The notes under the pieces: generated by a model
The model's database searches: none
What the model was told of the DNA's origin: nothing
The model's input: only the letters and a program-made list of their open reading frames with translations
Shown here: one piece after another, positions 12,675-24,142 of the stretch
How positions within the stretch are numbered: the first letter of the stretch is position 1
How the letters are laid out: the number at the start of each line of letters is the position of its first letter
Made by a program: the position numbers and the translations under genes
Assembly: GCA_946800325.1 (NCBI GenBank)
Contig: OX326957.1
Location: forward strand, 58,250,977 to 58,314,976
Direction of reading: 5' to 3'
DNA length: 64,000 bases
Source of the DNA: Luzula sylvatica
Taxonomy: Eukaryota; Streptophyta; Magnoliopsida; Poales; Juncaceae

Positions 12675-13137
12675 ATTCCTGACAGGGTTTTCAGCGGGTT
12701 TTCCATACAAAAGTCCGATAAACCGTCCTTTACTGAGTGCTATTGGCCTTTGGGCTTTTATCACAACTGAGAACTTTCCTGCTTAGGTACTAAGGGGAGG
12801 AAAAGTTCTTAAATTCTCCTGAGTGATGAAGTAAAGAACAAGTCACACAGGCAGTTTCGTAGTTATGTACAAAGAACCACATCGTAATTAACGGATTAAT
12901 ATCCTAAATCGGAATTTCTCACATGGTTAGTATTTAGTAATTTTTATAGACTTTATAGTATTGTTCCTCCACAAAATGAAATGTGTTAATACTGTTGTGC
13001 AATTTTAAAAGTATTCAATCAGGAAGATTTACAATCCAAGAACTTGGACAACACAAAAATAAACCAAAATATATATGAATGAAAAGAGTTCTTAAATTTG
13101 TATGAGAAAAAAAAGGAAAACTAATGGAATAAACAAT

Positions 13138-14541
13138 TCATGCTAGTGTATTTCTATCGTGTTGTGTGCTACGCCATGTTGACACAGCGAAAAGAACCTT
13201 ATCTCGCCACCCTAAAACTATTGAGCTCTCCTCTTCTTTCTCAAAAGCTCGGAACCCGCAATCGACACCATTATCTACCATTGAGCATTGGTTCTTCATC
13301 TTGACCAGTAGCTTTGCTTGACTCAATGACCTAGAGCTCGACTTGGTTCTTTCGAATCCAAACCGCTCCATGGTTTCCTTCCATGAAATATCATGATCAA
13401 AATCACTCTCTTTTTCCACCTTGCAAGCAATATCGTATTTAATCTCTCTACCCAAAAAACACTTTTCGATATGAAGCCTTTTGGTGCTATCCAGAGGTAA
13501 CAAACTATCCAAGGAATCAAAGAGGGTTGCGTAATAGTGCAATGACTCCATGAATTTTGATAAGAAATTTTGCGTTGTTCGGTTTTCTTCTCTCTCTACC
13601 AAAACCATCATAGATGGATTTAAAGAGTATATAGAGCTCAAAGTTTCATTTATCTCCTTAGAGCTCCTTAAAGTTCGTAGGTGGAACCCTAAGTTCACGA
13701 CAAGCACAGAATTATCATCGATCTCAATATCCACCACACTTGATCCACTCAAAATCCCTTCAAATGTAAAAAACAAATTAGGGCAGGTACTCGCAAAATT
13801 TGTCAGCCGTTTCTTTGTTTCCAAGAGATCCTTTGTGGTACTACAATACCCGGTTATAGTTAGATAAATCGGTCTACTACTCGTGGCTATGTCACAAAGA
13901 GATTGGATTAGCGAAGGCCATTGAAATCCATACAAAACATCAAAATCAATAATATGAAGCCTATCTCCATTGATTTTCGATTCTAACTCGAAGGCTTCCA
14001 TGATTGCTTGGTTCGCTGTAAAATGTGCGAACTGGATGTATGGAGAAATGCAGTAAAACTCGGTGAATGCAGAAAATTCTTCGTCTCGATTAGAGCACGA
14101 TGCTAAAGATTCGTATAAAGGAGGATGATCCGAAGAGAAAAAACTAGAGGCTAAGGCATCCGTGAAATAGGCGATAACTCGTTGGATTGGATTTCCATGG
14201 AGAGTTGAATTCTTGTAGAGCTCACATAAACTATCAATGGTTAAGTTCACATCACGGTTATCTATTTCCTTGACCGTGGAAAAAAGCAAATGAATCAATT
14301 GTAGACCTTTGCTTTCTTCAACTATTAAAGTTTTCGCCGAATCTAGTTTAAACATTTGATCTCTAATTTCGACTAACCTCGAAAGTTTTCTATCGATGAT
14401 TCTTTCCGCAGAAATACTACATACATCAGAATCATCTTCTCGATTTTGTTTGTTCGTTGAAGGGTTAGAGCTCGAGGTATTATTGATGCCTAAACTTAGG
14501 GTTAGGCGCTCCTCTTCTTCTTCGCCAATATATTCATTCAT
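13138..14541 (-). CDS. GRAS-domain transcriptional regulator, intronless
   Basis: 467-residue plant GRAS protein in one exon. After an acidic N-terminus comes LTLSLGI (residues 13-19), an LxLxL EAR-type motif, then a variable Ser/Asn-rich stretch. The GRAS domain follows: leucine-rich region I around 78-150 (GLQLIHLLFSTVKEID), the VHIID-type core LHIIDFDVLYGFQWPSLIQS near residues 195-215, leucine-rich region II, a PFYRE-like part, and a C-terminal SAW block (LGWRDKVLFAVSTWR). GRAS proteins act in the nucleus in hormone, root or symbiosis signalling. The subfamily cannot be fixed by eye. The variant core resembles NSP2/SCL-like members more than DELLA, since no DELLA motif is present. The frame is intact. 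It is convergent with the AMT gene and lies about 1.6 kb from the helicase 3' end, on the same strand as the helicase. Confidence 0.88.
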   Translation of the reverse strand: MNEYIGEEEEERLTLSLGINNTSSSNPSTNKQNREDDSDVCSISAERIIDRKLSRLVEIRDQMFKLDSAKTLIVEESKGLQLIHLLFSTVKEIDNRDVNLTIDSLCELYKNSTLHGNPIQRVIAYFTDALASSFFSSDHPPLYESLASCSNRDEEFSAFTEFYCISPYIQFAHFTANQAIMEAFELESKINGDRLHIIDFDVLYGFQWPSLIQSLCDIATSSRPIYLTITGYCSTTKDLLETKKRLTNFASTCPNLFFTFEGILSGSSVVDIEIDDNSVLVVNLGFHLRTLRSSKEINETLSSIYSLNPSMMVLVEREENRTTQNFLSKFMESLHYYATLFDSLDSLLPLDSTKRLHIEKCFLGREIKYDIACKVEKESDFDHDISWKETMERFGFERTKSSSRSLSQAKLLVKMKNQCSMVDNGVDCGFRAFEKEEESSIVLGWRDKVLFAVSTWRSTQHDRNTLA

Positions 14542-16164
14542 GGTGTCTAGCCGAGTTTATGTCTCGTGTTCATGAAATGTTATGATACATGTAGGAGTAG
14601 GAGGTAGATATAGTTGTTTGGTTATGAAAAAATGGTATCAAAAATTGTAGTCTAGGTCCAAGTAACAAGCAAGGTGAGGAAAGGTATTCAAATCAAAGGA
14701 AATTTGTTCTTTGTCTCGCCATACATATGAGAAAATAAAAAAGGAAATGGAGAATTCTAGGAGGAATTGGTCAAGAAAGGATCTATGCTAAGAAAACATA
14801 TATAATATACTCAATAAAGGAATTAATGAACACGTATATATAAGGATAAAATAGTTCATGTCATGTGATAAGTTTATCTACCATTAGCTTTTCAAAGCCT
14901 CTTGTATGGAAATATGAAGAGAATATTAAGTTGGAGCATCTTCTTTCAACAAACATCTTCAAATCTACTTTAATAAATCAATAATATTGTTTTTTTCTTC
15001 TTTGACTCTTTACTTGTCAGTGTCCTGTTTCTCTTTCTCTTTTTGTACTTTCGCAGAAATACCCTCAACATTAAGGATGATTTTATGACAGAACCTTTTC
15101 GAAAGGGTATTTTGGGAATTTATAATTAATTAGATATTCTCAATTAAATTAGTTTCCTATTCGAGCATTGTATTAGTTATTATTTAAATTAGAAGATTGA
15201 AAAATACCCAAAATACCCTTGTTAATTTGTATAAGAATTGAAAATAAGGATCTACCATAGAATTACCCCAACATTAATACCTAGCTTTGCTCTCATTTTT
15301 TTCTTTTTCTTTTTGGGATTGAATGCATGTACTTGCACAGTTCCATAGTGGGTAGGTTTTGGTGATGAATAATAAAGGTCGTTGAAGATTTGGAAAATTA
15401 TTGTATTTAGGAATAAATAGATGGAGAGATCGTCAAACCCTCAAACGTAAAACATACATGATTGAATTCATGAGAAAGAAAAGGCAAAAGATCCACGTGG
15501 CCGTCGAAGTGAACATTAGATGTGTCCAAATAATTCGGTTTACTTGAGAGAACGAATTCGACTTTTGATTAATTCAACTTTACAGACTTATTTGGTTTTG
15601 TTGAAAATTTTATTTTTCGATTTATTGGATTTGATTCGGATTAGTGTTTTGAAAACCAATATATCACATTCTGTTTTTTATTCCAATATAATGATCTTAA
15701 AATTTGAAATAATTTTTTTTACAAAATTAGAAAATTTTCTTATTCGATTCGGTTCAAAATTTAATTTAATTATGTTTAATTCAGTTCCCCCAATCATGGG
15801 CCGAAAAAGTGGGCTGGACTTCGATCAACCAAAAAACTATATTTATGTCAATCCAATAAAAAATTTAGATTTATCAAAATCATTCGAATGCAATACTAAA
15901 TAACCAAGGAGAAAAAAACAATTATCAAAAACATCATATAAATGCATCATTTAGGATATCAAGTCCAAAACCTAATTAAGATTCAAAATTAGTTACTACA
16001 AAAATACTACTTAGTATAATAACTCAAAAGAACACAAAAAACAATTTTATCATAAATCAGAAGTATTCGAGTACGTACCTCACTGTCTGTACACGCCAAG
16101 AAAACACCAGAAACCCACATAAATATGTTTACAAGGACCAAACCGCAAAACCCGCACCTCTTAA
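14542..16164. other. Intergenic between GRAS and helicase genes
   Basis: This region contains the GRAS 5' flank and the helicase 3' flank. The stretch 15510-15860 is rich in TTCGGTT/GATTCGG words typical of decayed hAT-type repeats, and 15060-15270 has loosely inverted 'GGGTATTTTGGG' and 'CCCAAAATACCC' words. No coding gene or sharp element boundary was found. Confidence 0.4.
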
Positions 16165-19100
16165 TCACGATTGGCTCGCTTTCCCTTCTTCGGATAATAA
16201 ATGCACGATCGATTTAACCACCTCGTTATTGCTCAATCCATCCATCTGAAAACCACACAAACATAACATAATAAAAAAAAAATAAACAAATAATTAAAAA
16301 TGAATGAAAATTAACATAATAATATAATATTAATAATACCTGTGGATTTCTAATGAGTTGTTTCAAAACCGCATCGAGAGTCGCACGCAGCTGTTTGAAC
16401 AAAACGGCTGTCTGAGCTGGCGCACTCAATTTCAACCATCCATCTATCACCACATTTCCTACCTTCAATATTTACAAAAAAATTACCAAAATTAATTTTA
16501 AATTAATCCTGAAATATAATTTGAGAATATAAGCTAACCTGATGCTGAATAAGCATGGGCCCACCAAATAATAATATCGAATACGGAGATATTACACTCG
16601 TATCCCTTAAAAATACCTTTGTTGTCTCGACCTAAAAATACAAAAATAAAATAAAAATTAGGGATATATAGATGAAATAAAATGACGAGAAATGAAATAT
16701 TGGTACCTTTTCGAGAAAGACGAGAAAAGGGTATTGAAATGATTTTAAATTGTGGTTAATAGAAGAAGGGTGAATATGAACTTCTCTCCTCCCATCAAAT
16801 AATAAATTAGGGTTTGAATCGGATAATATTTTGCCAGTTAATATTCCTTTTTCTATGCCTTGTATTGTTGTTGCTATGTTTGGATATAGTCCTGCGCATA
16901 TTACCGCCTGTATTTACATCCAAAAAAATGGATTGTAAATTATGATTTTGAAATTTTGAAGTTTTGAACTTTTTCAATTGAATTTTACCTTAATTAGAGA
17001 GTAATTTTGAGAGTTCATGTTGAATGGTGAATTCGAATTAGAAAACCATACATCGAGATTGGATTTCCTTTTCTTATTATTATGCTGCATAAATAATAAT
17101 TAGTAACAAAAAAATGATAATTATTATATATAATTAGAGAAATATATATTATCAGTACCAAAAGATCCCTAGGAATATCGACAAGACCAATATCTGCTAG
17201 AAGTGTTCCAAATTGTACTCTCATATCCCTAAAATACAAAAAAGAAAATAATAATAATAAACTGCAATACAATTAAATAGCAGGGATTAAATTGCATAAC
17301 TTATAAAAAAACGAACCTGATCATATACAAAATAGAACTATTAAGAAAGAACGATTTGCAGAACTGCTGTGCTGCTTTCGGCCCATTCTGTAATACATCA
17401 AAGGGTACTTTAGTCTTTTTACCTCTAATATAAATGAAATATTTGTTTTATGTACCTCGTTAAGAATTTTGGACCACTTATTGTACGCAAGAATCATTAA
17501 AATGTGATCTGATTGTTTATGGTTTTCATTAGAATTAAATTCGTTTAGCAGCATTGATTTCGCTCTCTCGACATTTTGCTTCTGAAATCATTAATTAACT
17601 AAAAACATTACTTAATTTAAAATAAAAATAAAAAAATTGAATTAAGAAAAACAAAGAACCTCATCTTTTGGGTATACAAATGGAAACTTGTGGCTCAAAA
17701 AAGCTGCCACGGAAAGAATAGGAGACAAACACCCAAATATCGCACCATATAACATCATCTATAAAAAAAATTAAAATTAGAATTTTTTAATTTATGGAAA
17801 ATAAATTATTAAAAAAATATTACCTTCCCAATTAAAACGTCTACGGGTAATTTTGATAAATGATAACCAAGAGGGGATAATTTCTCTTCTCCTTCAAATG
17901 CTCCAACCTGATTCCAAAATATTTCGTTTATTTCATCAAAATCATATTAATATATATGCATGTGGAATTTAATAATGGTACCTTATATAATAAATCAATT
18001 GCAGACGAAATAGCTTCTTCTCGTGGTGGTTCTATTGCCTAGCATAACAAAACAATATATATATTCATGATCATTATATAAAAATTCAAACTATTAATAT
18101 TAAAATGCTAAATTAATAAAACAAATATTACCTTCATTAAGAAGGATTTAATATCTCCCAAAGAGAGAGATTTTATATGTAAACATAATTCCGTTAATGG
18201 CATCCTTAAAATCTCAGGCACCTTACAAATAATATTATGAAAATATTAATTGACAGAATAAAAATATAAAGAAAATAAATAAACAGACCTGAAATGGGCG
18301 CATGAGAGATTCGAAACGGTAACGGGTATAGAGGCAAAAGCAAATACCCGGTTTGACCCGACCCGCTCTACCTCTCCTTTGTTTTGCGTTCGCTCGAGAT
18401 ATCCATTCTTCTACTATACTCGACATTTTCTGCAAAAACAAATATATCGAGTTTTTTAAAATAAAGAAAAAAAATATAAGGGTTTTTTTGAAAATTTGGC
18501 AAGCTTGCCTTTTGTGGATTGTATCGATTTTCTTTGTGTTTTCCTGTTTCCACAACGTACACAACATCGTCTATGGTTATACTAGTCTCTGCTATATCTG
18601 TTGCCACTATTACCTAAATTGAAATGATTATTTTAATTTAAATATTTAATTACAAATATAAAGAAATAATTATGAAATATGATTACCTTGCGTATGTTTG
18701 GAGGCGGAGATAGAAAAGCTTTCTTCTGATCAGACGATGAGAGGAGTGAATGCAAAGGAACGACCCAATCCGAAGCTGTACCGCCAAACCGGTACGAAGC
18801 GGTTAATTTGTCTACAAGCAATTCAATTTCTGCAACTCCCTGTATTAATAAATAAATAGATACATTTAAATTTAAATTTTAAATCGAGTTTGAGTAATAA
18901 TGAAAAAAATAAAAGTTACGGGTAAGAAAACAAGAATAGCGCCAGGTGGGTGGTGTTCGTCTATGTGGCACACCAAATCTTCTAGAAGATCGAAATCGAT
19001 TATATCCTCGTTCACCCTTCTCTATACATTAATGAATTAAATCAAAATGAAATAAAATGAAAAGGGTATTGATATGTGTGAAGGAAGAAAGGAGATTAAC

Positions 19101-19282
19101 TAGATTTTGACGAGTTTTGTCACTGTATGAATTGTAGGACTCGGGATTATAATTAGGGTTTATATATTCTTCAGAGAGGATCGATTCGTCTCCCCAAGAA
19201 GACAACACCAAATTCTTGTTTCCTCTCCTGTTATCCACAGATCCACTTCCTCTCTGTCCCTATAAGAATAAAAATAGTTTAA

Positions 19283-19335
<53 letters not shown>

Positions 19336-19351
19336 GGACCTTTTGTTTATT

Positions 19352-19398
<47 letters not shown>

Positions 19399-21254
19399 GG
19401 ACCTTTTGTTTATTAAAAGAAAATGAGGAACCGGCAGAGAGAGAATCAGAGGATAAAGAGTAATTAATTAATTCGTAAATATCTTCGAGATAATGTGATG
19501 AAACTGGATGAGTTCTTCCTTGTGCCGTAATTACGGGACAGCCCCCAAAATATCTCGAAAATAAACTCGCATCCACTGTCGCCGACCTGTAATTTAATAA
19601 TATTATATATTTCATTATTTTGTCTAGAGAGAGCAACATGAAGAGATAGAAAGAGAGTACATGAGAATGACTTTCAACTTGGGGCCTGATCCAAGAGTAG
19701 TTTGCTTCTCGATAATGTTTTTAAGTACAATGAGAAGGAAATCACCCTTTTAAAAACAAGAGAAGATTAATTAGGTGAAAAGAAGTAAAAAAAGTAATGT
19801 GAACTTAGATTAATAAGAAATTAATTAATTTATTAATTACCAGAAGAGATCGTTCGTGTACTTCATCTACTACCACATGTGTGATTCCTTCGAAATTCTT
19901 ATTCGTCTGGAATTATTATATCATATTAATATCACATTATAATATTACATTTAAATTGAATTATTCAGATTATTTCAGAAAAAATGGAAGAAAATTACGG
20001 CCAATTTTCTAAGGAGGATTCCTGTTGTACAGAAGAGAAGCTTTGTATTCTCATTCCTACAATCATAACAATAATACCAAAAACACCCCTTAAAAAATAA
20101 AAATTACAGAAAAAGGACTAAAATGAAAAATATACCTTGCACTATCGAGTCGAACTTGATAACCAACTAAAGAATCTTCAGAACCTGGCGAGGATTCGCA
20201 TCTCTCATCTGACACTCTTTCTGCCACAGATATAGCCTCACAAAATATAAAAAATAAATATTTTATTAAACAATTTATACAAATCTCATGTATGTGGTAT
20301 TTACTATTTATTAAAATAATATAATTATAAATAGATACCGCAATTCTTCTAGGTTGAGTGCAAATTATATTACAAAAACCACCGAGCTCAGATTGAATCA
20401 TGTCGTCTAAAATAAATTGGGGAATCTGAAAAATATAAATAAAATATATAAATATAAATAAAATCGATGGTAATTAATTAATTTACGAATACCTGAGTGG
20501 TTTTACCGCAACCAGTTTCACCACATACCACAATAACGTTATTTTCTTTAAGTAAATCAAGAAATTGAGTTTTCAATTTAGCTATGGGTAATGCTTCTCT
20601 CGTCTCCCCCATTTTCTTCAATTAAACAAAAAAGATTATATTTTTTAAGTATGTGGTTGAATATAATAATTGTAACGAATTAAGAATGTAATTTATTTAC
20701 TTTGTATTTTGGGAGATTTGTTTTCTTCTCGAGTTCTTTTTTTAAGTATTTGCTTTCAGCTTGTTGGCGAGGATTTAAACCTGATAATTGTTTTAAGATT
20801 TATGAATGTATTATATAATATTAAATTGCAAGATTTTTATGTTATAACGAACCTGTATTTTCTGATGAAATAACCTTAGGGTTTTCAAAAGAAGAAGAAA
20901 TATTTTCTTCTATTGTTTTTGTGTTAATTAATGTAATTTTATTTGATTCCTGCTTTTTTGAATTTAACAACATATCCACGAATTCATCTCGTCTCTTCTC
21001 TTCTGTCTCTACAACATTACTCGATAATTCATCTGCATATTTCCCCCAAAAATCATATATTAAATACATATCCTATTTTTAAAAAGAAAAATATAAACAA
21101 AATTACTGTTTTGCCATTGGGAAACAAGAGAGGAGAACGGCTCGACAAGTATTTTACAAAGAGGAAGTCCATCAAAAAGTTGATAAAGCGCAAATGCTGC
21201 GACTCTATTTTGTGCCTCCTAAATTCCAATTCTCAAATTTTAGAGAGAGAAAGA

Positions 21255-21301
<47 letters not shown>

Positions 21302-23088
21302 GATAATACCTCGACAGATCTAGAAGGTTCCTCGAGATCAGGAAGTTCAAAAGTGGTTAAACCACCAGCTTTTCGGCTTTTTCCTCTGCCAGTACTCTGA
21401 CGCAATATATTAACTGAATAACTGAATTTACTAACACTGTCCTTTTCAGTTACTTTACTGTATTTTGGCGCGTCCCAACCGAGTCTCTGACAGAATTTCT
21501 GAAGCACTGGTTTCGGCAATTTACCAATCTCCCCCTGTAAATACCAAAAATTTCAAAAACAACCGTAAAAAATATATAATTTTCTTTTCTTTAGTTTACC
21601 TGCTTCCAAATATCGTCAAAATTTCCCAACATGTGCGCGTAACCATCAATTTTTTTAATTTTATTTTGTTTCTGTTGATTTAGTATAATATCAGGGGTAT
21701 CTATGGAAGATTCGTCGAATAACATGTCACCAAGCTCTATTATTTCCTCTTCCTCCGCCTCATTAACACTTTCTTTATCGACTGGTTCTTCGCTGCTCTC
21801 CAGTTCAACCAAGAACTGGTCCTCTCCAGTATTTTCTTTTACTGTCTCATCTACACTTGTTTTGATCTTTTCTTCTTCTTCTTCTTCTTCTTCTTCTTCT
21901 TCTTCTCTGAGCTTGAAAGACAGGACTTCCTCGGAGATACCTAAAGAAGATAACTCTTGTCTGAGTTTTCCGATGATTTTACCAAAATGCCCCTGGCTAT
22001 TCTTGTCCTTATTTTTCTTCGCTTCTAGAGCTCCCGATCTAGCAACTTTGTATTCTTCTATTATTTTATCCACATCACGAGGTTTATTTTCTTCATTTTT
22101 CAAAGCAATTAAATTACGCTCCTATTTACATAAATGAAAATTATTAGAGTAAATTAATGCAGATAAATATAAATAAATAAACAATTGGAAAAACTACCTC
22201 TTCTTCTTGTTCTCTTTCCATGTACTGAAGAATCCAAGCCGATTGAGAAGATTTTCCCTCATCTAAAGAAATTTTTTCGCTTTTCGCTTTGTTTTTTATC
22301 GAAAATTCATGATTTTCGTCCTTTATTACTTCAATTTTACGTTGCTCTGGCACCCAATTTTCACGAGCCGCAGATAAAACCTTGACCGAAACATTTTCCC
22401 CTAATATATAAATCAAGGGCAGAATTTTAGATTTATGTAAAATTTAGGGACTAATTTGAACAATAGGTAAGTAATTTAGGTCTTGCGGAAGGACCTTCAG
22501 AAAAAGTTGAGGTTCCATCAGAGGAGAATTTGAGAGGAAGTTCATTTCCAGGTAGATTGAAGCATAACCAATCCAAAGCGGTTTCAAATGTCGCATTTGT
22601 CTATCGTTTCAAATTCAAAATTTCAGTGCGAAAACAATTTAATTAGTTGGGAAAGCTGGATCAGTGAGCTTAATAATGATTAATGATCAGCACTACAAAC
22701 TGTATAAAAGAGATTAAAGTATAAATTGAATTACACTGAGTGTGGATAGAGCTTGTTCGATCTGATCAGATGTGAAACCCTCTAGTGATAGTTTATCATA
22801 CACATTTCTCAGTCGCTTGGCCTTCTGAGCTCTCGTTTCGCCTCCAACTCCTCCCGTGAAATCCTCGGAGGAATGAAGCTCTACCGTATCCTCCGTACCA
22901 GACTTAGTATCCACCGACGGTTGAGACGGAGAAGGGCGATCGGTGTTGAGTAGAAGTCGGCGAAGGCGGCGCTCGTTCTCAGCGGATATCTGAAGCTTAG
23001 CAGCGGGTTTCGGATTGGAGGAACCGGGGTTGGACTTGGCTTTGGATTTCTGATTATGTTGCTGCTGTGGTTTCTTCTTCGGCGCCAT
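16165..23088 (-). CDS. DExH7: DExH7/DHX29-type ATP-dependent RNA helicase, 32 exons
   Basis: DEAH/RHA-family RNA helicase of the plant DExH7 type, related to animal DHX29 (40S-associated translation initiation helicase). Threading frame and splice sites from ATG 23088 to TGA 16165 gives 32 exons and 1461 residues, near the family length. Exons 1-8 (22735-23088, 22495-22600, 22198-22400, 21600-22121, 21310-21534, 21099-21218, 20853-21072, 20701-20780) encode a basic N-terminus and the [16 protein letters not shown] and acidic regions. Walker [11 protein letters not shown] is at 20493-20615, TQPRRIA at 20339-20425, DEVHERS at 19841-19906, LMSAT spans 19661/19586, [13 protein letters not shown] is at 18509-18613 and QRRGRAGR at 18289-18429. 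HA2 and OB-fold parts follow to 16165. The exon 6 donor (21099) was chosen by frame. The intron after 18509 starts with GC. A (CTT)n tract encodes poly-Glu in exon 4. No disabling change was seen. Confidence 0.93.
19289..19396. repeat. Two (GA)n tracts with a duplicated splice-donor segment
   Basis: Two long GA runs (about 19289-19331 and 19358-19395), each followed on the plus strand by the same segment GGGACCTTTTGTTTATTAAA. On the coding (minus) strand this is the 3' end of helicase exon 15 plus its splice donor, present twice, 63 nt apart. Confidence 0.8.
21256..21298. repeat. (GA)n microsatellite in helicase intron 5
   Basis: Uninterrupted GA dinucleotides between helicase exons 5 and 6, equivalent to a CT tract on the transcribed strand upstream of exon 6. 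It is intronic and does not alter the frame. Confidence 0.9.
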
Positions 23089-23152
23089 TGATGATGCTCC
23101 CTCTCTCGCCTCAGTACTGCGTCGCGGGAAGAGAAGCGAACACACTATGAAC

Positions 23153-23160
23153 TTTATATA
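23153..23160 (-). promoter_or_regulatory. Helicase TATA box with upstream AACGG repeats
   Basis: On the minus strand TATATAAA lies 65-72 bp before the helicase ATG. Immediately upstream (23161-23200) the plus strand shows five GTAACGG/GTGACGG words in tandem. AACGG is the core of the plant MSA (mitotic activator, three-repeat MYB) element, so the array could be a MYB binding cluster; this is inference only. Confidence 0.45.
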
Positions 23161-23372
23161 TGTAACGGTAACGGTACCAGTAACGGTGACGGTGACGGAA
23201 GCGTATATAATTATTTGGGCCAAACATATTGGATTGGGCTGTTAAATACAAGACTAAAAAATGGGCATTTAAATGAGGTGATTATTAATAAATACTGTAA
23301 AAGAACTAAAATATAAAAGTAGGGTACCGTACTGGTATTGGTATTGTGATATTCTCTGTGTTGTGTAGATAC

Positions 23373-23652
23373 GGGAAATTATACTATGCCCTCAAATGTC
23401 CACCAAATTTTTTCCACAATAGTAATCCATGGTTAATTCATGAATTAGTATTTTGGATTAACGATTAATTCATGATTATTAAAATTTTAATATATAATTA
23501 AGGTCCATATCAATTGATGATTAATTCGAAGTAATTAAAAATAGATAATTATGAATTAATCGTTAATCCAAAATACGAATTCATGAATTAACCATGGATT
23601 ACTATTGTGGGGGAATTTTGGTGGACATTTGAGAGGCACAGTAAATAGCCTC
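23373..23652. mobile_element. Palindromic MITE with 9-bp TSD (best copy)
   Basis: Begins GGGAAATTATACTATGCC and ends GGCACAGTAAATAGCCTC. It is flanked by an exact 9-bp duplication TGTAGATAC (23364-23372 and 23653-23661). The two arms carry inverted words CTCAAATGTCCACC/GGTGGACATTTGAG and an AATTAATC-rich palindrome between. Size 280 bp, non-coding. The 9-bp duplication and long inverted structure point to mobilisation by a Mutator-like transposase. It lies about 280 bp upstream of the helicase start codon. Confidence 0.8.
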
Positions 23653-23661
23653 TGTAGATAC

Positions 23662-24142
23662 TAGATACTTCAAAAATCAAGTCGTATCGTATCGGACACC
23701 GTATCAGATACCGATACTCGTCGGATACTTATCAAATATTTCACGTGACGTATCCGAATATTTTATTTTAAAATAATAACGGATACTTTTCGGATACTTC
23801 CGAATACTTGTCGGATACTTCTAACATATAAATAAATGTACTTGAAAACTAAAACTAAAAATTAGAAATCAAAATAAATGAGTAATACAAATAAGTAAAT
23901 AACTAAATATAATAAGCATTAACTTAATAAAAAGTTATCTATATAAAAACAAATTTTTAATATATTTTACGTCAAATACATAACATATACAAATATTAAA
24001 TATATAAATTATAATTAATAAATAATAAAATATTATATATAATTGTCGTATCGTATTCTATATATATTTTTGAAAATTATCATATCTCCGTATTCGTATC
24101 GTGTCGGATAGTATCCGTATTCGTATTCGTGCAACATATGCA
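23662..24142. mobile_element. Degenerate hAT-like MITE, GATACG-rich family
   Basis: Starts in a GTATCGTATCGGACACCG-rich arm and ends GTATTCGTGCAACATA, the inverse of the TATGTTGCAC terminus seen at 2645. The left terminus has been lost or overwritten next to the MITE at 23373-23652. The core is AT-rich and non-coding. Confidence 0.55.

Noticed and set aside
15520..15903. A 127-codon frame between GRAS and helicase genes
   Set aside because: AT-biased composition and TTCGGTT repeat words, no motif, no supporting splice or promoter context.
19160..19639. A 159-codon frame with Leu-Ser repeats
   Set aside because: It is helicase exon 15 read through its intron and CT repeats into a shifted exon 16; only the exon part is real.
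21703..22137. A Ser-rich frame on the plus strand
   Set aside because: Antisense of helicase exon 4; the Ser run is the complement of the poly-Glu tract.
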